Below, piece by piece: positions 36,533 through 45,267 of a stretch of DNA of 64,000 nucleotides. The notes beneath the pieces are model-generated. The model was not told where the DNA came from. It was given only the letters and a program-made list of their open reading frames with translations, and ran no database searches. Position 1 is the stretch's first letter. The number at the start of each line of letters is the position of its first letter. The DNA lies in the NCBI GenBank assembly GCA_963696075.1, contig CAVOJD010000029.1, positions 62,001 to 126,000 of the forward strand, given 5' to 3'. The DNA comes from CAJQQK01 sp963696075 (GTDB lineage: Bacteria; Pseudomonadota; Alphaproteobacteria; Rhizobiales; Hyphomicrobiaceae). The position numbers and the translations under genes were made by a program.

Positions 36533-37453
36533 ATGTCGGATGCAACCCTTTTGATGGACAAGGTCGCCTTGATCACGGGCGCTGGCCGCGGCGTCGGCCG
36601 TGAGATGGCGCTGCAGTTTGCTCGCGCCGGTGCCAAGGTCATCGTCAATGACCTCGGGGGCACAGGCACGGGCGAGGGCGCCGACAAGGCGCCGGCCCAG
36701 GAAGTCGTCGACGAGATCAAGGCAGCCGGTGGCGAGGCTGCGGCCAACTTCGATTCCGTTTCCGACTACAAGGCCGCTCAGGGCATGATCGAGCAGGCGC
36801 TCGACACCTTCGGGCGTATCGATTGCGTCGTGAACAACGCCGGCATCCTGCGCGACGTCATCTTCCACAAAATGACCGAGGATGATTGGGACAGCGTCAT
36901 CAACGTCCACCTCAAGGGCTCGTTCAACACCTCGCATGCAGCCGCAACTCATTTCCGCAACCAGCAGTCCGGCCGCTACATCCACTTCACCTCGACCTCC
37001 GGCCTGATCGGCAACTTCGGCCAGGCCAACTATTCCGCTGCGAAACTCGGCATCGTCGGCCTCTCGAAGTCGATCGCGCTCGATATGGCCCGCTTCGGCG
37101 TCACCTCGAACTGCATCGGCCCCTTCGCCTGGAGCCGCATGACCAGCTCGATCCCCGTCAAAAGCGACGAAGACAAGGAGCGCGTCGACCGCATCAAGTC
37201 GATGGGGGCTGAAAAGATTGCCCCTGTCGTGATCGCGTTGGCCTCTGATGCAGCCCAGGACATCTCCGGCCAGATCTTCTGCGTCCGGCGCAACGAAGTC
37301 GTCCTGATGAGCCAGTCGCGCCCGCTGCGCGCCATGCAGCGCAACGACGGCTGGACGCCGACGACCGTCCTCGAGCACGCCTTCCCCGCGATGCGCCCCT
37401 CGATGTACGCCCTCGACCGCTCCCAGGACATCTTCAACTGGGATCCGGTTTGA
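36533..37453 (+). CDS. SDR enzyme, (3R)-hydroxyacyl-CoA dehydrogenase-like
   Basis: 306 aa. GGGGAGAGA precedes ATG 36533. Cofactor motif TGAGRGVG, then VNDLGGTGTGEG, NNAGILRD, catalytic Ser in FTSTSG and YSAAK. The sequence VNDLGG...NNAGILRDVIFHKMTEDDWD closely resembles the dehydrogenase domain of peroxisomal multifunctional enzyme 2, which oxidises (3R)-hydroxyacyl-CoA. The ~50-residue C-terminal extension (MRPSMYALDRSQDIFNWDP) is beyond the core SDR. A role in fatty acyl-CoA or steroid metabolism is inferred. Confidence 0.87.
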   Translation: MSDATLLMDKVALITGAGRGVGREMALQFARAGAKVIVNDLGGTGTGEGADKAPAQEVVDEIKAAGGEAAANFDSVSDYKAAQGMIEQALDTFGRIDCVVNNAGILRDVIFHKMTEDDWDSVINVHLKGSFNTSHAAATHFRNQQSGRYIHFTSTSGLIGNFGQANYSAAKLGIVGLSKSIALDMARFGVTSNCIGPFAWSRMTSSIPVKSDEDKERVDRIKSMGAEKIAPVVIALASDAAQDISGQIFCVRRNEVVLMSQSRPLRAMQRNDGWTPTTVLEHAFPAMRPSMYALDRSQDIFNWDPV

Positions 37454-37464
37454 TCCAGACCCAG

Positions 37465-37497
37465 GCAGGCATGCGGGGCCACGCTCCGCATGCCTGC
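37465..37497 (+). terminator. Hairpin between convergent SDR and mnmA genes
   Basis: A 12-bp inverted repeat (GCAGGCATGCGG / CCGCATGCCTGC) lies in the 96-bp gap between two convergent stops. T-tracts are poor on both sides, so bidirectional termination is possible but not certain. Confidence 0.5.
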
Positions 37498-37549
37498 TGG
37501 CCGAGCCTGCATCTTTGAATGCTCACATTTTGGACAGCCGCCGTCGCGC

Positions 37550-38713
37550 TCAGTGCGCCGGCAGGGCCTCAGGTGTCTCGTCTGCGTGCCGCGTGCCATT
37601 GGCTGCCGCCGCAATGAACCCGCCGCCCAGAACCCTGGCGCGGGCCGCGTCCGTCTCATAGAAGACGCACGCCTGCCCTTTCGCGATCCCGTGTTCGCCG
37701 TTGACGAGGTCGACGCCCACGGTGCCGTCCGCCTGAACCACCAGCACGGCCGGTTGCGGTGCCTGGCTTGAGCGCACCCGCACGAAGACGTCATGGCGCG
37801 TACCGGCAAGCCCGGCGAGATCACCATCGCCAAGCCAATTCACATCCCTGAGACCCAGGCGCGTGGTCAACAGCGCCTCGCGGGGCCCGACGATCACCTC
37901 GCGGCGCTCCGGCTTCAGCGCGACGACGAACAGCGGCGCGCCTTCCGCGACGCCAAGCCCGCGGCGCTGGCCGATTGTGTAATTGATGATGCCTTGGTGC
38001 TGGCCAAGCCTGCGCCCGTCAACGTGGACGATATCGCCCGGCTCGGCAGCATCGGGCCTGAGCTTCTCGACGACGCTGGCATACCGCCCCGTCGGCACGA
38101 AGCAGATGTCCTGGCTGTCCGCCTTCTGCGCCACAGGCAGGCCCATCTCGTCGGCGATCTGGCGCACATCGCCTTTGACTTCGGCCCCAAGCGGGAAGAT
38201 GAGCTGGTCAAGCTGCGCCTTGGTCGTGGCAAACAGGAAATAGCTCTGATCACGGGCCGGATCAGCGCCCCGGTACAGCATTGCACCGTGCGGACCATCG
38301 CGCCGCTCCACATAATGCCCCGTCGCAAGGGCATCGGCGCCAAGATCGCGCGCGGTATCAAGCAGATCCAGGAACTTGACGTTCTGATTGCAGGCAACAC
38401 AGGGGATCGGCGTCTCGCCGGCCGCATAGCTGTCCGCGAAGGCGTTGATCACCCGCTCACGGAAGCGGGCCTCGTAGTCGAGAACGTAATGGGCAATGCC
38501 GAGCTTTTCCGCGACGCGGCGCGCATCGTGAATGTCCTGTCCCGCACAGCAGCTGCCCGGCCGGCTGGTCGCCTGGCCGTGGTCATAGAGCTGCAGGGTG
38601 ATGCCGATCACCTCATGCCCCTGGCGCTTGAGCAGCCCTGCGACGACGGAGGAATCGACCCCTCCCGACATTGCAACCACGACCCGCCGCCGCGTGTCCG
38701 AAAACGATACCAT
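37550..38713 (-). CDS. mnmA: tRNA-specific 2-thiouridylase MnmA
   Basis: 387 aa from ATG 38713 (MVSFSDTRRR); the frame extends 17 codons further without support. The PP-loop SGGVDSS lies near the N-terminus. The two catalytic cysteines are in TPIPCVACN (~105) and SQDICFV, and GHYVERRDG and FLFATTKAQLDQLIFPLG are family signatures. It installs the 2-thio group on wobble uridine of Lys, Glu and Gln tRNAs using sulfur relayed from IscS. Single-gene unit, divergent from sciP. Length and motifs are standard. Confidence 0.96.
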   Translation of the reverse strand: MVSFSDTRRRVVVAMSGGVDSSVVAGLLKRQGHEVIGITLQLYDHGQATSRPGSCCAGQDIHDARRVAEKLGIAHYVLDYEARFRERVINAFADSYAAGETPIPCVACNQNVKFLDLLDTARDLGADALATGHYVERRDGPHGAMLYRGADPARDQSYFLFATTKAQLDQLIFPLGAEVKGDVRQIADEMGLPVAQKADSQDICFVPTGRYASVVEKLRPDAAEPGDIVHVDGRRLGQHQGIINYTIGQRRGLGVAEGAPLFVVALKPERREVIVGPREALLTTRLGLRDVNWLGDGDLAGLAGTRHDVFVRVRSSQAPQPAVLVVQADGTVGVDLVNGEHGIAKGQACVFYETDAARARVLGGGFIAAAANGTRHADETPEALPAH

Positions 38714-39131
38714 TTCTAGGGAAATCCAAAGCTGCTGGCCGAATAGCCTGTAGATATAGGCCACCCGCTACACTTGCAACCGCCGCGGGCCGACGCTGTG
38801 TCCGCCGAGGGTGAAAAAAATATGGTTCCCGCACGAATTTGGACCGGTAGATGCAAGTCTCTAATTCGAAAGAATTTCTAACGGAATATGAGTGACTTGC
38901 AAATATTGGCTAACAGCGTGTACCATTAAACAACGGATCATTAACAACAACCTCTACGTGCGGTCACAAGGGAACAGTTGAGCGGCGGCGTTAACGTTGA
39001 TGAAGCCAGACGGCCCCCGCGAGTGTCGCAACTAAGTGCACTGGCACGGATTGTGTTTACCGTTCCCCTTAGACGAATCTTAGTTCGTCTTCTTTAGGTT
39101 AGCACCGTGGGCATTGAGAGTAGTGAGTACA
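38714..39131 (+). promoter_or_regulatory. mnmA-sciP divergent regulatory region
   Basis: 418 bp with no plausible gene. It is clearly more AT-rich than its surroundings and contains TTAA at 38926, 38941 and 38991, an inverted AATTC-N4-GAATT at 38863-38876, and one GAATC (GANTC, the CcrM methylation site) at 39075-39079, 53 bases before sciP. CtrA binds TTAA-N7-TTAA; the TTAA pair here is spaced by 11, so it is not a canonical site. Cell-cycle control of sciP from this region is expected from known biology. Confidence 0.55.
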
Positions 39132-39413
39132 ATGGCCGAGCAACAGTATAGAAATCGCGTGCGCTATGTGATCGGTCCGGACGGTAGTCCGTTAACCGTC
39201 GCGGACCTGCCGCCAAAAGATACGAAGCGGTGGGTGATCCGTCGCAAGGCGGAAGTCGTCGCAGCCGTGCGCGGCGGCCTTCTGAGCCTTGACGAAGCCT
39301 GCGAGCGCTACAAGCTGACTGTGGATGAATTCCTCAGCTGGCAGCGTTCGATTGATCGCCATGGCCTTCCCGGCCTGAGAGCGACGCGCGTACAGGATTA
39401 TCGCGGCGGTTGA
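39132..39413 (+). CDS. sciP: SciP, CtrA-inhibiting helix-turn-helix protein (DUF1153)
   Basis: 93 aa, the same size as Caulobacter SciP. The start at ATG 39132 gives the family N-terminus MAEQQYRNRVRYVIGPDG, followed by LTVADLPPKDTKRWVIRRKA and the HTH segment GGLLSLDEACERYKLTVDEF. In alphaproteobacteria SciP binds CtrA at its promoters and blocks transcription in swarmer-stage cells. It lies 2.1 kb from ctrA on the same strand, with fliJ between them on the other strand. Confidence 0.95.
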   Translation: MAEQQYRNRVRYVIGPDGSPLTVADLPPKDTKRWVIRRKAEVVAAVRGGLLSLDEACERYKLTVDEFLSWQRSIDRHGLPGLRATRVQDYRGG

Positions 39414-39464
39414 GGTCGCATGCCGGCCGTAAGGCTGGCGGCGCCACTGTCGCGAGTGAGATGC

Positions 39465-39498
39465 CAAAACGGCTGGCCCATCGGGGCCGGCCGTTTTG
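39465..39498 (+). terminator. Bidirectional terminator between sciP and the lipoprotein gene
   Basis: A 15-bp stem with one G-T wobble (CAAAACGGCTGGCCC / GGGCCGGCCGTTTTG) has A-runs on the left arm and TTTT on the right, giving a U-rich end on both strands. It lies 51 bases past the sciP stop, between convergent genes. Confidence 0.8.
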
Positions 39499-39620
39499 CA
39501 CTTTTATGGCGGACCGGACTTTCCCCGTCGCGGGTGCCCCGTGCCGAGTGCCCAGTGCCCAGTGCGGGCGTCGCGTGGCAGGGCTCTGTCATCGCCAACA
39601 GGCGTTGGCCCACCCTGCCG

Positions 39621-40193
39621 TTAGCGCTTTTTCGCCGTCGGCCGGGCCCCTGTCGCCCCCGTTGCAATGCCTTCCGTCGGCGCCGCCTCCGCCGGCAGCG
39701 CCTCGAACTCGGCGCCGCAATCCGTCTGACCGTTCGCCCACCGCGTCATGCCTCGCGTCATGCGCTGCAACGCGTCGGTCTTGAGGCCGATATTGGCGAA
39801 CGAGAGCGTCGTCGTGGTCGTCCCGGTCAATTCGAGGCGCAGCAACGCCGCCCCCCAGGGCTTCTTCTTCGTTGGCAGGCGGCGATGAACGGTGATCGTG
39901 ACCGGCGCACGCGAGGTCGACGGCGGCAGATCGGCGTGCATCATGAAGCTTGTGTGGAGGCGCCCGAAAGGGCCGAACCAGCATCGTGCGGCTGGCTGCG
40001 CGATCCGTTGATAGATCTCATCCGGCCGCCCGACGATCGTCGTTGCATGCGCATTATCGATCAGTTGGCTGGCAGCCGGTAGCGAAACCTCAGGTAACGT
40101 CGCCCCGCAGGCGCCGACGCTGAGGCTGGCGCAGACAAGCGCCCATCGTCCGAGATCTGCCGGTCTTCGCAATCGGGCCACCCTCTGTCCCAT
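39621..40193 (-). CDS. Putative lipoprotein of unknown function
   Basis: 190 aa. The N-terminus (residues 1-29) has basic residues, a hydrophobic core and a lipobox-like SVGAC, so Cys29 could be lipidated. The mature part is an alpha/beta domain (PVTITVHRRL; LLRLELTGTTTTTLSFANIG), and the C-terminus is Ala/Thr/Pro-rich. Two further cysteines (ARCWFGP, TDCGAEF) could pair. I recall similar short envelope proteins in alphaproteobacteria but cannot name the family. It lies between sciP and fliJ, convergent with sciP. Confidence 0.7.
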   Translation of the reverse strand: MGQRVARLRRPADLGRWALVCASLSVGACGATLPEVSLPAASQLIDNAHATTIVGRPDEIYQRIAQPAARCWFGPFGRLHTSFMMHADLPPSTSRAPVTITVHRRLPTKKKPWGAALLRLELTGTTTTTLSFANIGLKTDALQRMTRGMTRWANGQTDCGAEFEALPAEAAPTEGIATGATGARPTAKKR

Positions 40194-40423
40194 CCCAGAT
40201 CAATCAGGCAGCGCAGCGATGGTGTCAATTGCGGCAACGAAATGGCGAACAGTGTCGCTCTACCCGATTGCGTGGCGCAAGATGCGAGGCCCGGCAGCGA
40301 CTGGTGCCAGCGGACAACAAGCGCGGACAACAAGCGGGGGGCAACAGGAGGGGGGGACCAGGAAGGCAGATGCAACCTGTCGGTGATCTTGGCGCACCGC
40401 GGCGCGACGCCCTGAACAGCAAA

Positions 40424-40453
40424 GCGCCGCCGATCGCAGTGCGATCGCGGCGC
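40424..40453 (-). terminator. Probable terminator after fliJ
   Basis: A long GC stem (GCGCCGC-C-GATCGCA / TGCGATCGCGGCGC, one bulged base) lies 28 bases past the fliJ stop on the minus strand and is followed by GCTTTGCTGTT. Intrinsic termination is likely but the U-run is short. Confidence 0.5.
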
Positions 40454-40480
40454 CTTGATCAAGTACCGAACGGGCAAGAC

Positions 40481-40861
40481 TTAGTTGGCAATGGCCGAAG
40501 TCGAGGCCGCGCTGTCGGTTTGGCTGCGTTGCGTGTCACGATCGCGAAGCGTGTCGGCTTCATCGAGTTCGGCCAACGCATCGTCCCGCTCGGCGACCGC
40601 AAACTGCAGTTTTTCCTGCAATTCATTGACCGATGCGAGCAGGTTTTGACGCCGTTGCTCTGCACTCCGCGCAAAAGTCGAATAGGCGAAATGCTGCTGA
40701 TCTTTGACGCCGGTGCGTTCTTCTTCGGCTTGAACCTGGCGTTCCAGGTCGTGCGCCATCTGTTCGAACTCGTGAATCATCTGTTCGAGTTCTTGCACCT
40801 TGCGATTTTTCTCGTCCGCTTCGAAACGCTTCAGCCGAAGCGTCGTCTCCCGAGCTTTCAT
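40481..40861 (-). CDS. fliJ: Flagellar export chaperone FliJ
   Basis: 126 aa, almost entirely coiled coil. MKARETTLRLKRFEADEKNR, then FEQMAHDLERQVQAEEERTG and HFAYSTFARSAEQRR are close to alphaproteobacterial FliJ. The protein binds the FliI ATPase and escorts export substrates at the flagellar type III gate. No fliI or other flagellar gene adjoins it here, so it is separated from the main flagellar cluster. Divergent from ctrA across a 657-bp region, an arrangement that fits CtrA-controlled flagellar expression. Confidence 0.9.
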   Translation of the reverse strand: MKARETTLRLKRFEADEKNRKVQELEQMIHEFEQMAHDLERQVQAEEERTGVKDQQHFAYSTFARSAEQRRQNLLASVNELQEKLQFAVAERDDALAELDEADTLRDRDTQRSQTDSAASTSAIAN

Positions 40862-41518
40862 GTTCGATACCCCTAACTCATTCGAACTAACGCCTGTCCA
40901 CTCTCAAGAAGCGTGCCAGTCGTGTTTACTCGTTTTGCACGCGTTCATCATGTACAAAACTTAGTGTTATTGCAAGCCGTTAGGATTAATTGCTTCGCAA
41001 ATAGCTCGAACGCGGCTTGATACATCGTGGTACAGTGACACACCGTCGTGAAGTTGCGGTAAAGCCACAGCCGCAAATTGTATCGGTTTTGAGAAAGATG
41101 TGGATGGTCGCAGGCGTCCCGTTGCTCTGTCAGCAGACCGCATTTTCTGGTACTTTTGATTCGTGCATCGGGGGCATTGGTTCAGGATCTGCGCGCGTCA
41201 CAGTGGGGGAAGCCGAAACGGTAATTTTGGCCGTGAAGGCTTATTCGGCGCGGCGCCGGGTCGTCCTATCAAAATTGCGTAAACCAGTTCTGCTTGGCGG
41301 ATATCCGCCGGGCGCGGGGAGGTATTTGTCCCGCTGCTCGGCGCGTTTTGCTTTCCCAAAGTGAAACGACCGCTCGGTTCTGAAGCTCTCACGTAAGGGA
41401 GCATTAGGATTTGTTAATCTTTGGTCCTTAGGTTCCTAACAATCGTTCATCAGTCCAGCGCGCAACATCGGTGCGACACACGACGTAGCCGCGCGGCGGC
41501 GGAAGGAAGAGGAAAGAC
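40862..41518 (+). promoter_or_regulatory. fliJ-ctrA divergent regulatory region
   Basis: 657 bp, comparatively AT-rich, without a convincing gene (one 115-codon frame lacks coding character). It has one GANTC site (GATTC 41158-41162), the methylation signal through which CcrM/GcrA time ctrA P1 in Caulobacter. A weak CtrA-like site, ATTA-N7-TTAA at 41403-41417, lies about 100 bases before the ctrA start. GGAAGGAAGAGGAAAG at 41501-41516 is a strong ribosome binding region. Promoter positions are not assigned. Confidence 0.55.
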
Positions 41519-42217
41519 ATGCGGGTCCTCCTGATCGAAGATGACAGCGCAACGGCTCAAAGTATTGAGCTGATGCTGCAGTCCGAAGGCTTCAACGCCT
41601 ATACGACGGATCTTGGCGAAGAAGGCGTTGACCTCGGCAAGCTCTACGACTACGACATAATACTACTTGATCTCAATCTTCCCGACATGAGCGGGTACGA
41701 GGTCTTGAAGACGCTTCGCGTAAGTAAAGTATCGACGCCCATCCTGATCTTGTCCGGTCTAGCGGGGATTGAAGACAAGGTGCGTGGGCTCGGATTCGGA
41801 GCTGACGACTACATGACGAAACCGTTCCATAAGGACGAACTCGTTGCCCGCATTCACGCCATCATCCGTCGGTCGAAGGGGCATGCGCAGTCCGTCATCG
41901 AAACCGGCGAGCTGAAAGTTAATCTGGATACCAAAACCGTTGAGGTGCACGGCCAGCGTGTTCACCTCACGGGCAAGGAATACCAGATGCTGGAACTGCT
42001 TTCCTTGCGCAAGGGCACGACTCTGACCAAGGAAATGTTCCTCAACCACCTTTATGGTGGCATGGACGAGCCGGAACTGAAGATCATCGACGTCTTCATC
42101 TGCAAGCTGCGCAAGAAATTGCAGGCAGCCACCGGCGGCCAGCACTACATCGAGACGGTCTGGGGCCGCGGCTACGTGCTGCGCGATCCGGCCGACGAAG
42201 GAACCGCTGCGGCCTGA
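41519..42217 (+). CDS. ctrA: Cell-cycle master response regulator CtrA
   Basis: 232 aa. Receiver domain 1-120 with phospho-acceptor D51 (LLDLNLPDMSGYEVL) and the near-invariant GFGADDYMTKPFHKDELVARIHAI. The OmpR-type winged-helix domain has LTGKEYQMLELLSLRKGTTL and MDEPELKIIDVFICKLRKKL, essentially identical to CtrA across the class. CtrA~P activates flagellar, chemotaxis and division genes and, in some lineages, represses replication initiation; SciP antagonises it. The C-terminus ends in EGTAAA; the AlaAla-like end matches the degradation signal read by ClpXP in Caulobacter. Confidence 0.98.
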   Translation: MRVLLIEDDSATAQSIELMLQSEGFNAYTTDLGEEGVDLGKLYDYDIILLDLNLPDMSGYEVLKTLRVSKVSTPILILSGLAGIEDKVRGLGFGADDYMTKPFHKDELVARIHAIIRRSKGHAQSVIETGELKVNLDTKTVEVHGQRVHLTGKEYQMLELLSLRKGTTLTKEMFLNHLYGGMDEPELKIIDVFICKLRKKLQAATGGQHYIETVWGRGYVLRDPADEGTAAA

Positions 42218-42266
42218 GCGATCAGGCGCGGCGAATTGGATCGGCTCCCTCACCGGGGCTGATACG

Positions 42267-42304
42267 AAAAGGCAGGGCGCCGACCGCGCACCCTGCCTTT
42301 TTCG
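42267..42304 (+). terminator. Intrinsic terminator after ctrA
   Basis: Stem AAAAGGCAGGG / CCCTGCCTTTT, with a GC-rich loop, runs directly into TTCGTTTT. It lies 50 bases after the ctrA stop. Confidence 0.88.
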
Positions 42305-42440
42305 TTTTCGGCGCTGCTTGTTTCGACCGCCCGCGTCGTGGCATGGTCTGGCCAACCGCTGGTGCAATCGCCCGGACACATCCGTTAACCCGGCGCCCGT
42401 CACCGATAACCCGCCCCCGCAACGTCAGGACACGAACCAC

Positions 42441-43094
42441 ATGGCGAACGCAGACGCGCCCCGCTTCCAGTTGACGATCATTCCCGTCACGCCGCTACAG
42501 CAGAACTGCTCGCTGATGTGGGATACCGCAACCCGCAAAGGCGCTGTGATCGATCCCGGCGGTGACGTCGACGACATCCTCCAGGCCGTCGCCGACAACA
42601 ACGTGGACCTCGAAAAGATCATCCTGACCCACGGCCATTTCGACCATGCCGGCGGCGCCGACGAATTGCGCGAGCGCACGGGCCTTAAAATTGAAGGCCC
42701 CCACATCGCCGACAAGTTCCTGCTCGACGACCTGGTCGGCACCGCCAGAAAGTTCGGCATTGACGAGGGCCGCAACGTCACCCCCGACCGCTGGATCGAA
42801 GAGGGTGAATCGCTCGAGTTCGCGGGGCTGTCGTTTGACGTCTACCACTGCCCCGGCCACTCGCCGGGATCACTCGTGTACGTCAACACGGAAAACCGCT
42901 TCGCCTTCGTCGGCGACGTCCTCTTTCGCGGCTCGATCGGGCGAACGGATTTCGAATACGGCGATCACGACGCCCTGATCAACGCGATCAAGACCAAGCT
43001 GCTGCCGCTCGGCGACGACCTGGCCTTCATTTGCGGCCACGGCCCGCCGAGTTCCATCGGCGACGAACGCCAGCACAATCCGTTCATTGCTTGA
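42441..43094 (+). CDS. MBL-fold metallo-hydrolase, glyoxalase II-like (YcbL type)
   Basis: 217 aa from ATG 42441 (MANADAP). The metal motif HGHFDH is in LTHGHFDHAGG, followed by CPGHSPGSLVY (third site), FVGDVLFRGSIGRTDF (bridging Asp) and CGHGPPSSIGDE (last His). The N-terminal LQQNCSLMWD is typical of the YcbL/glyoxalase II-like subfamily, whose members hydrolyse thioesters such as S-lactoylglutathione. Single-domain length is normal. It may work with the GST encoded just downstream on the other strand, but this is only proximity. Confidence 0.9.
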   Translation: MANADAPRFQLTIIPVTPLQQNCSLMWDTATRKGAVIDPGGDVDDILQAVADNNVDLEKIILTHGHFDHAGGADELRERTGLKIEGPHIADKFLLDDLVGTARKFGIDEGRNVTPDRWIEEGESLEFAGLSFDVYHCPGHSPGSLVYVNTENRFAFVGDVLFRGSIGRTDFEYGDHDALINAIKTKLLPLGDDLAFICGHGPPSSIGDERQHNPFIA

Positions 43095-43127
43095 GGTCGC
43101 CCTGTGGAAGGCGGGTGGCACAAGGGC

Positions 43128-43748
43128 TTAGCTATCCTGCGGCATCAGCGCATCATCGATGTCGCTCGCGCGCCGGTAGGCATCGCGGCCACTGATACGT
43201 GCCCAGTAGGCTTCGAACGCAGGCCGCTTCTCCATCGTGCCGAACTGCAGCCCCCACCCGATCTGTGATCCGACATAGACATCGGCTGCCGTGAAGGCGT
43301 CTCCCGCGATGTACCCATCGCCGCCAACGGCAGCCTCAAGCGTGTCCATCACCATCGAGAAGTTGCCATAGCCCGCCATCACTTCACGTTCTTGGGGCAC
43401 CTCGAAGCCGAGCGCCTTGTTCGTCACTGCTGCCTCGACCGGCCCGGCGGCGAAAAACAGCCAGCGATAGTAGGCCCCGCGCGCACCAGGCGCGGGCGCC
43501 AATCCCGCATCCGGAAAGGCATCGGCCAGATAGGCGCAGATCGCGGCGCACTCCGTCACGATCTGGTCCCCATGCTTGAGAGCTGGAACCTTGCCCATCG
43601 GGTTGATCGCGCGATACCCGGCCGACTTCATCGCTTCGCCGTAAAAGACCACTTCCGTCTCGTAGGGCGCGCCCACTTCTTCGAGCATCCACCGCACAAT
43701 CCGCCCGCGCGACATCGGATTGGTATAAAAAATCAGCGTGTCACTCAT
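43128..43748 (-). CDS. Glutathione S-transferase
   Basis: 206 aa. N-terminal thioredoxin-like domain (LIFYTNPMSRGRIVRWMLEE) with the cis-Pro region NPMGKVPAL and the glutathione gamma-Glu site VTECAAICAYLAD. The all-helical C-terminal domain has AGDAFTAADVYVGSQIGWG. The catalytic residue of alphaproteobacterial GSTs of this type is the Ser/Cys after the first strand (here NPMSRGR). Role in detoxification is likely but the substrate is unknown. Convergent with the MBL gene. Confidence 0.9.
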   Translation of the reverse strand: MSDTLIFYTNPMSRGRIVRWMLEEVGAPYETEVVFYGEAMKSAGYRAINPMGKVPALKHGDQIVTECAAICAYLADAFPDAGLAPAPGARGAYYRWLFFAAGPVEAAVTNKALGFEVPQEREVMAGYGNFSMVMDTLEAAVGGDGYIAGDAFTAADVYVGSQIGWGLQFGTMEKRPAFEAYWARISGRDAYRRASDIDDALMPQDS

Positions 43749-43798
43749 AACGCCCTCTCAGGTTACAACCGGTATCAGACGTGCTCAGGGCGGCCGCC

Positions 43799-44152
43799 CT
43801 AGCGCCATTCCCATCTGAGCCAGCGGCTGAGCAGGCCATCTTCCTGGTCGATCGCCCCATTATCACCCGCGCCTTGTTCGTTCTGCCAGAAATCAACCGT
43901 GTTGACCCGCAGCGTCTCGGAGCAGGAACGCTCGCAGTGCAGCCAGTTGCCGCCGGGCGTCTTGACCTGCCACCCAACACGCGTTTGCCGGACAGGCCCG
44001 ACCACGGTGCCATTGCCGTGCTTGCTGTGCGCCACCACGTAGTCGCCGTCCGGCGGTGGCAACCGTCCCGCATCCGCCGGCTGTGCCAAGCTTCCAAGTA
44101 CAACACCGGCCGCCACGAGAAGGGCAGCCAAGCCAAAAGTCGGGCGATCCAT
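43799..44152 (-). CDS. Small secreted protein of unknown function
   Basis: 117 aa. ATG 44152 is preceded by GGAGG. A signal peptide (about 1-27, ending AQPADAG) is followed by a compact beta-rich domain: DGDYVVAHSKHGNGTVVG, GWQVKTPGGNWLHCERSC. The two cysteines in HCERSC probably form a disulfide. The C-terminus ends in alternating Trp/Arg (LSRWLRWEWR). The Gly/Trp beta pattern is seen in small periplasmic proteins of this class; I cannot name the family. Confidence 0.75.
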   Translation of the reverse strand: MDRPTFGLAALLVAAGVVLGSLAQPADAGRLPPPDGDYVVAHSKHGNGTVVGPVRQTRVGWQVKTPGGNWLHCERSCSETLRVNTVDFWQNEQGAGDNGAIDQEDGLLSRWLRWEWR

Positions 44153-44414
44153 CAGGAGCCTCCGGTCAATGGGTCGCCGCCCGCCTCGGAAGCGCCAGGG
44201 GCACTGCGGAGGCTCTGCGGCATCAAGCATCAAATAACATATTCGCTGGCCGGCAATGCGGCCCTCATCACTGTCTCCGCCCGGGTGATGCCCGCTTGTA
44301 ACAGGGGCCGCCACCCCGTATGACCAGTGGACAATAAGATGATGACGCCAATCGGACGGCTGCCGCGAGGCAACAGGTTTCGATAGCGAACGAGACCGGC
44401 AAGGAGGAGACGTC

Positions 44415-45167
44415 ATGGCCGATAAAGTTGCTCTCATCACCGGCGCGGGCAGTGGCATTGGCCGGGCATCCGCGCTGGCCCTTCAGAAAAAGGGCTATAA
44501 CGTCGTATTGGCGGGCCGCCGTCGCGATGAACTCGAAAAGACGGCTGCCATGGCGCATGCCGGTGGCGGCGAGATGCTCGCCCACCCGACCGATGTCGTC
44601 GACCCGGCCTCTGTCGCAGCGCTCTTTGCCGCCGCCAAGTCGACGTTCGGCCGCCTCGACGTGCTCTTCAATAACGCTGGCATGGGCGCCCCGCCCGTCG
44701 ACATGGAAGACCTGCCCGTCGAGACGTGGAAGCAGGTCGTCGACGTCAACCTCACCGGTTCCTTCATCTGCGCCCAGGAAGCCATCCGCATCATGAAGGC
44801 CCAGTCGCCGATGGGCGGGCGCATCATCAACAACGGCTCGATCTCTGCTTATGCGCCCCGGCCAAACTCAGTGGCCTACACCGCGACCAAGCACGCCATC
44901 TCCGGCTTGACGCGTTCGATCTCCCTCGATTGCCGCAAGTATGACATCGCCTGCTCCCAGCTTGACGTCGGCAACGCCGACACCGACATGGGCGGGCGCA
45001 TGAAGCACGGCGTCCCCCAGGCCAACGGCGAGATCATGGCCGAAGCGGTCATGGATGTGCAGCACGTGGCCGATGCCATCGTCTTCATGTCCGAACTGCC
45101 GCTCGATGCGAACGTGCAGTTCATGACCATCATGGCAACGAAGATGCCGTTCGTCGGGCGCGGCTAG
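44415..45167 (+). CDS. Classical short-chain dehydrogenase/reductase
   Basis: 250 aa. Cofactor motif TGAGSGIG, NNAG at ~85, catalytic Ser in NNGSISAY and YTATK. The C-terminal AIVFMSELPLDANVQFMTIMATKMPF differs from the usual SDR ending GGxxx and resembles 3-oxoacyl-ACP reductase-like SDRs of alphaproteobacteria. GGAGG precedes ATG 44415. Stand-alone gene; substrate unknown. Confidence 0.9.
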   Translation: MADKVALITGAGSGIGRASALALQKKGYNVVLAGRRRDELEKTAAMAHAGGGEMLAHPTDVVDPASVAALFAAAKSTFGRLDVLFNNAGMGAPPVDMEDLPVETWKQVVDVNLTGSFICAQEAIRIMKAQSPMGGRIINNGSISAYAPRPNSVAYTATKHAISGLTRSISLDCRKYDIACSQLDVGNADTDMGGRMKHGVPQANGEIMAEAVMDVQHVADAIVFMSELPLDANVQFMTIMATKMPFVGRG

Positions 45168-45267
45168 ATCATTTCCGGTTGTGGTGCGGAGAGTGCCGGT
45201 GTGGCGGCGGCGAAGCGGTTCGCCTTCGCCAGCCATCCTTGCCGCGAATTGCCGCCTCCGGCCGTCC

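Noticed and set aside
38926..38944. Canonical CtrA box upstream of sciP
   Set aside because: The two TTAA half-sites are 11 bases apart, not the 7 required by the known consensus.
41017..41364. 115-codon plus-strand frame between fliJ and ctrA
   Set aside because: Mixed codon use unlike neighbouring genes, no ribosome binding site and no recognisable domain; it lies in the expected regulatory region.
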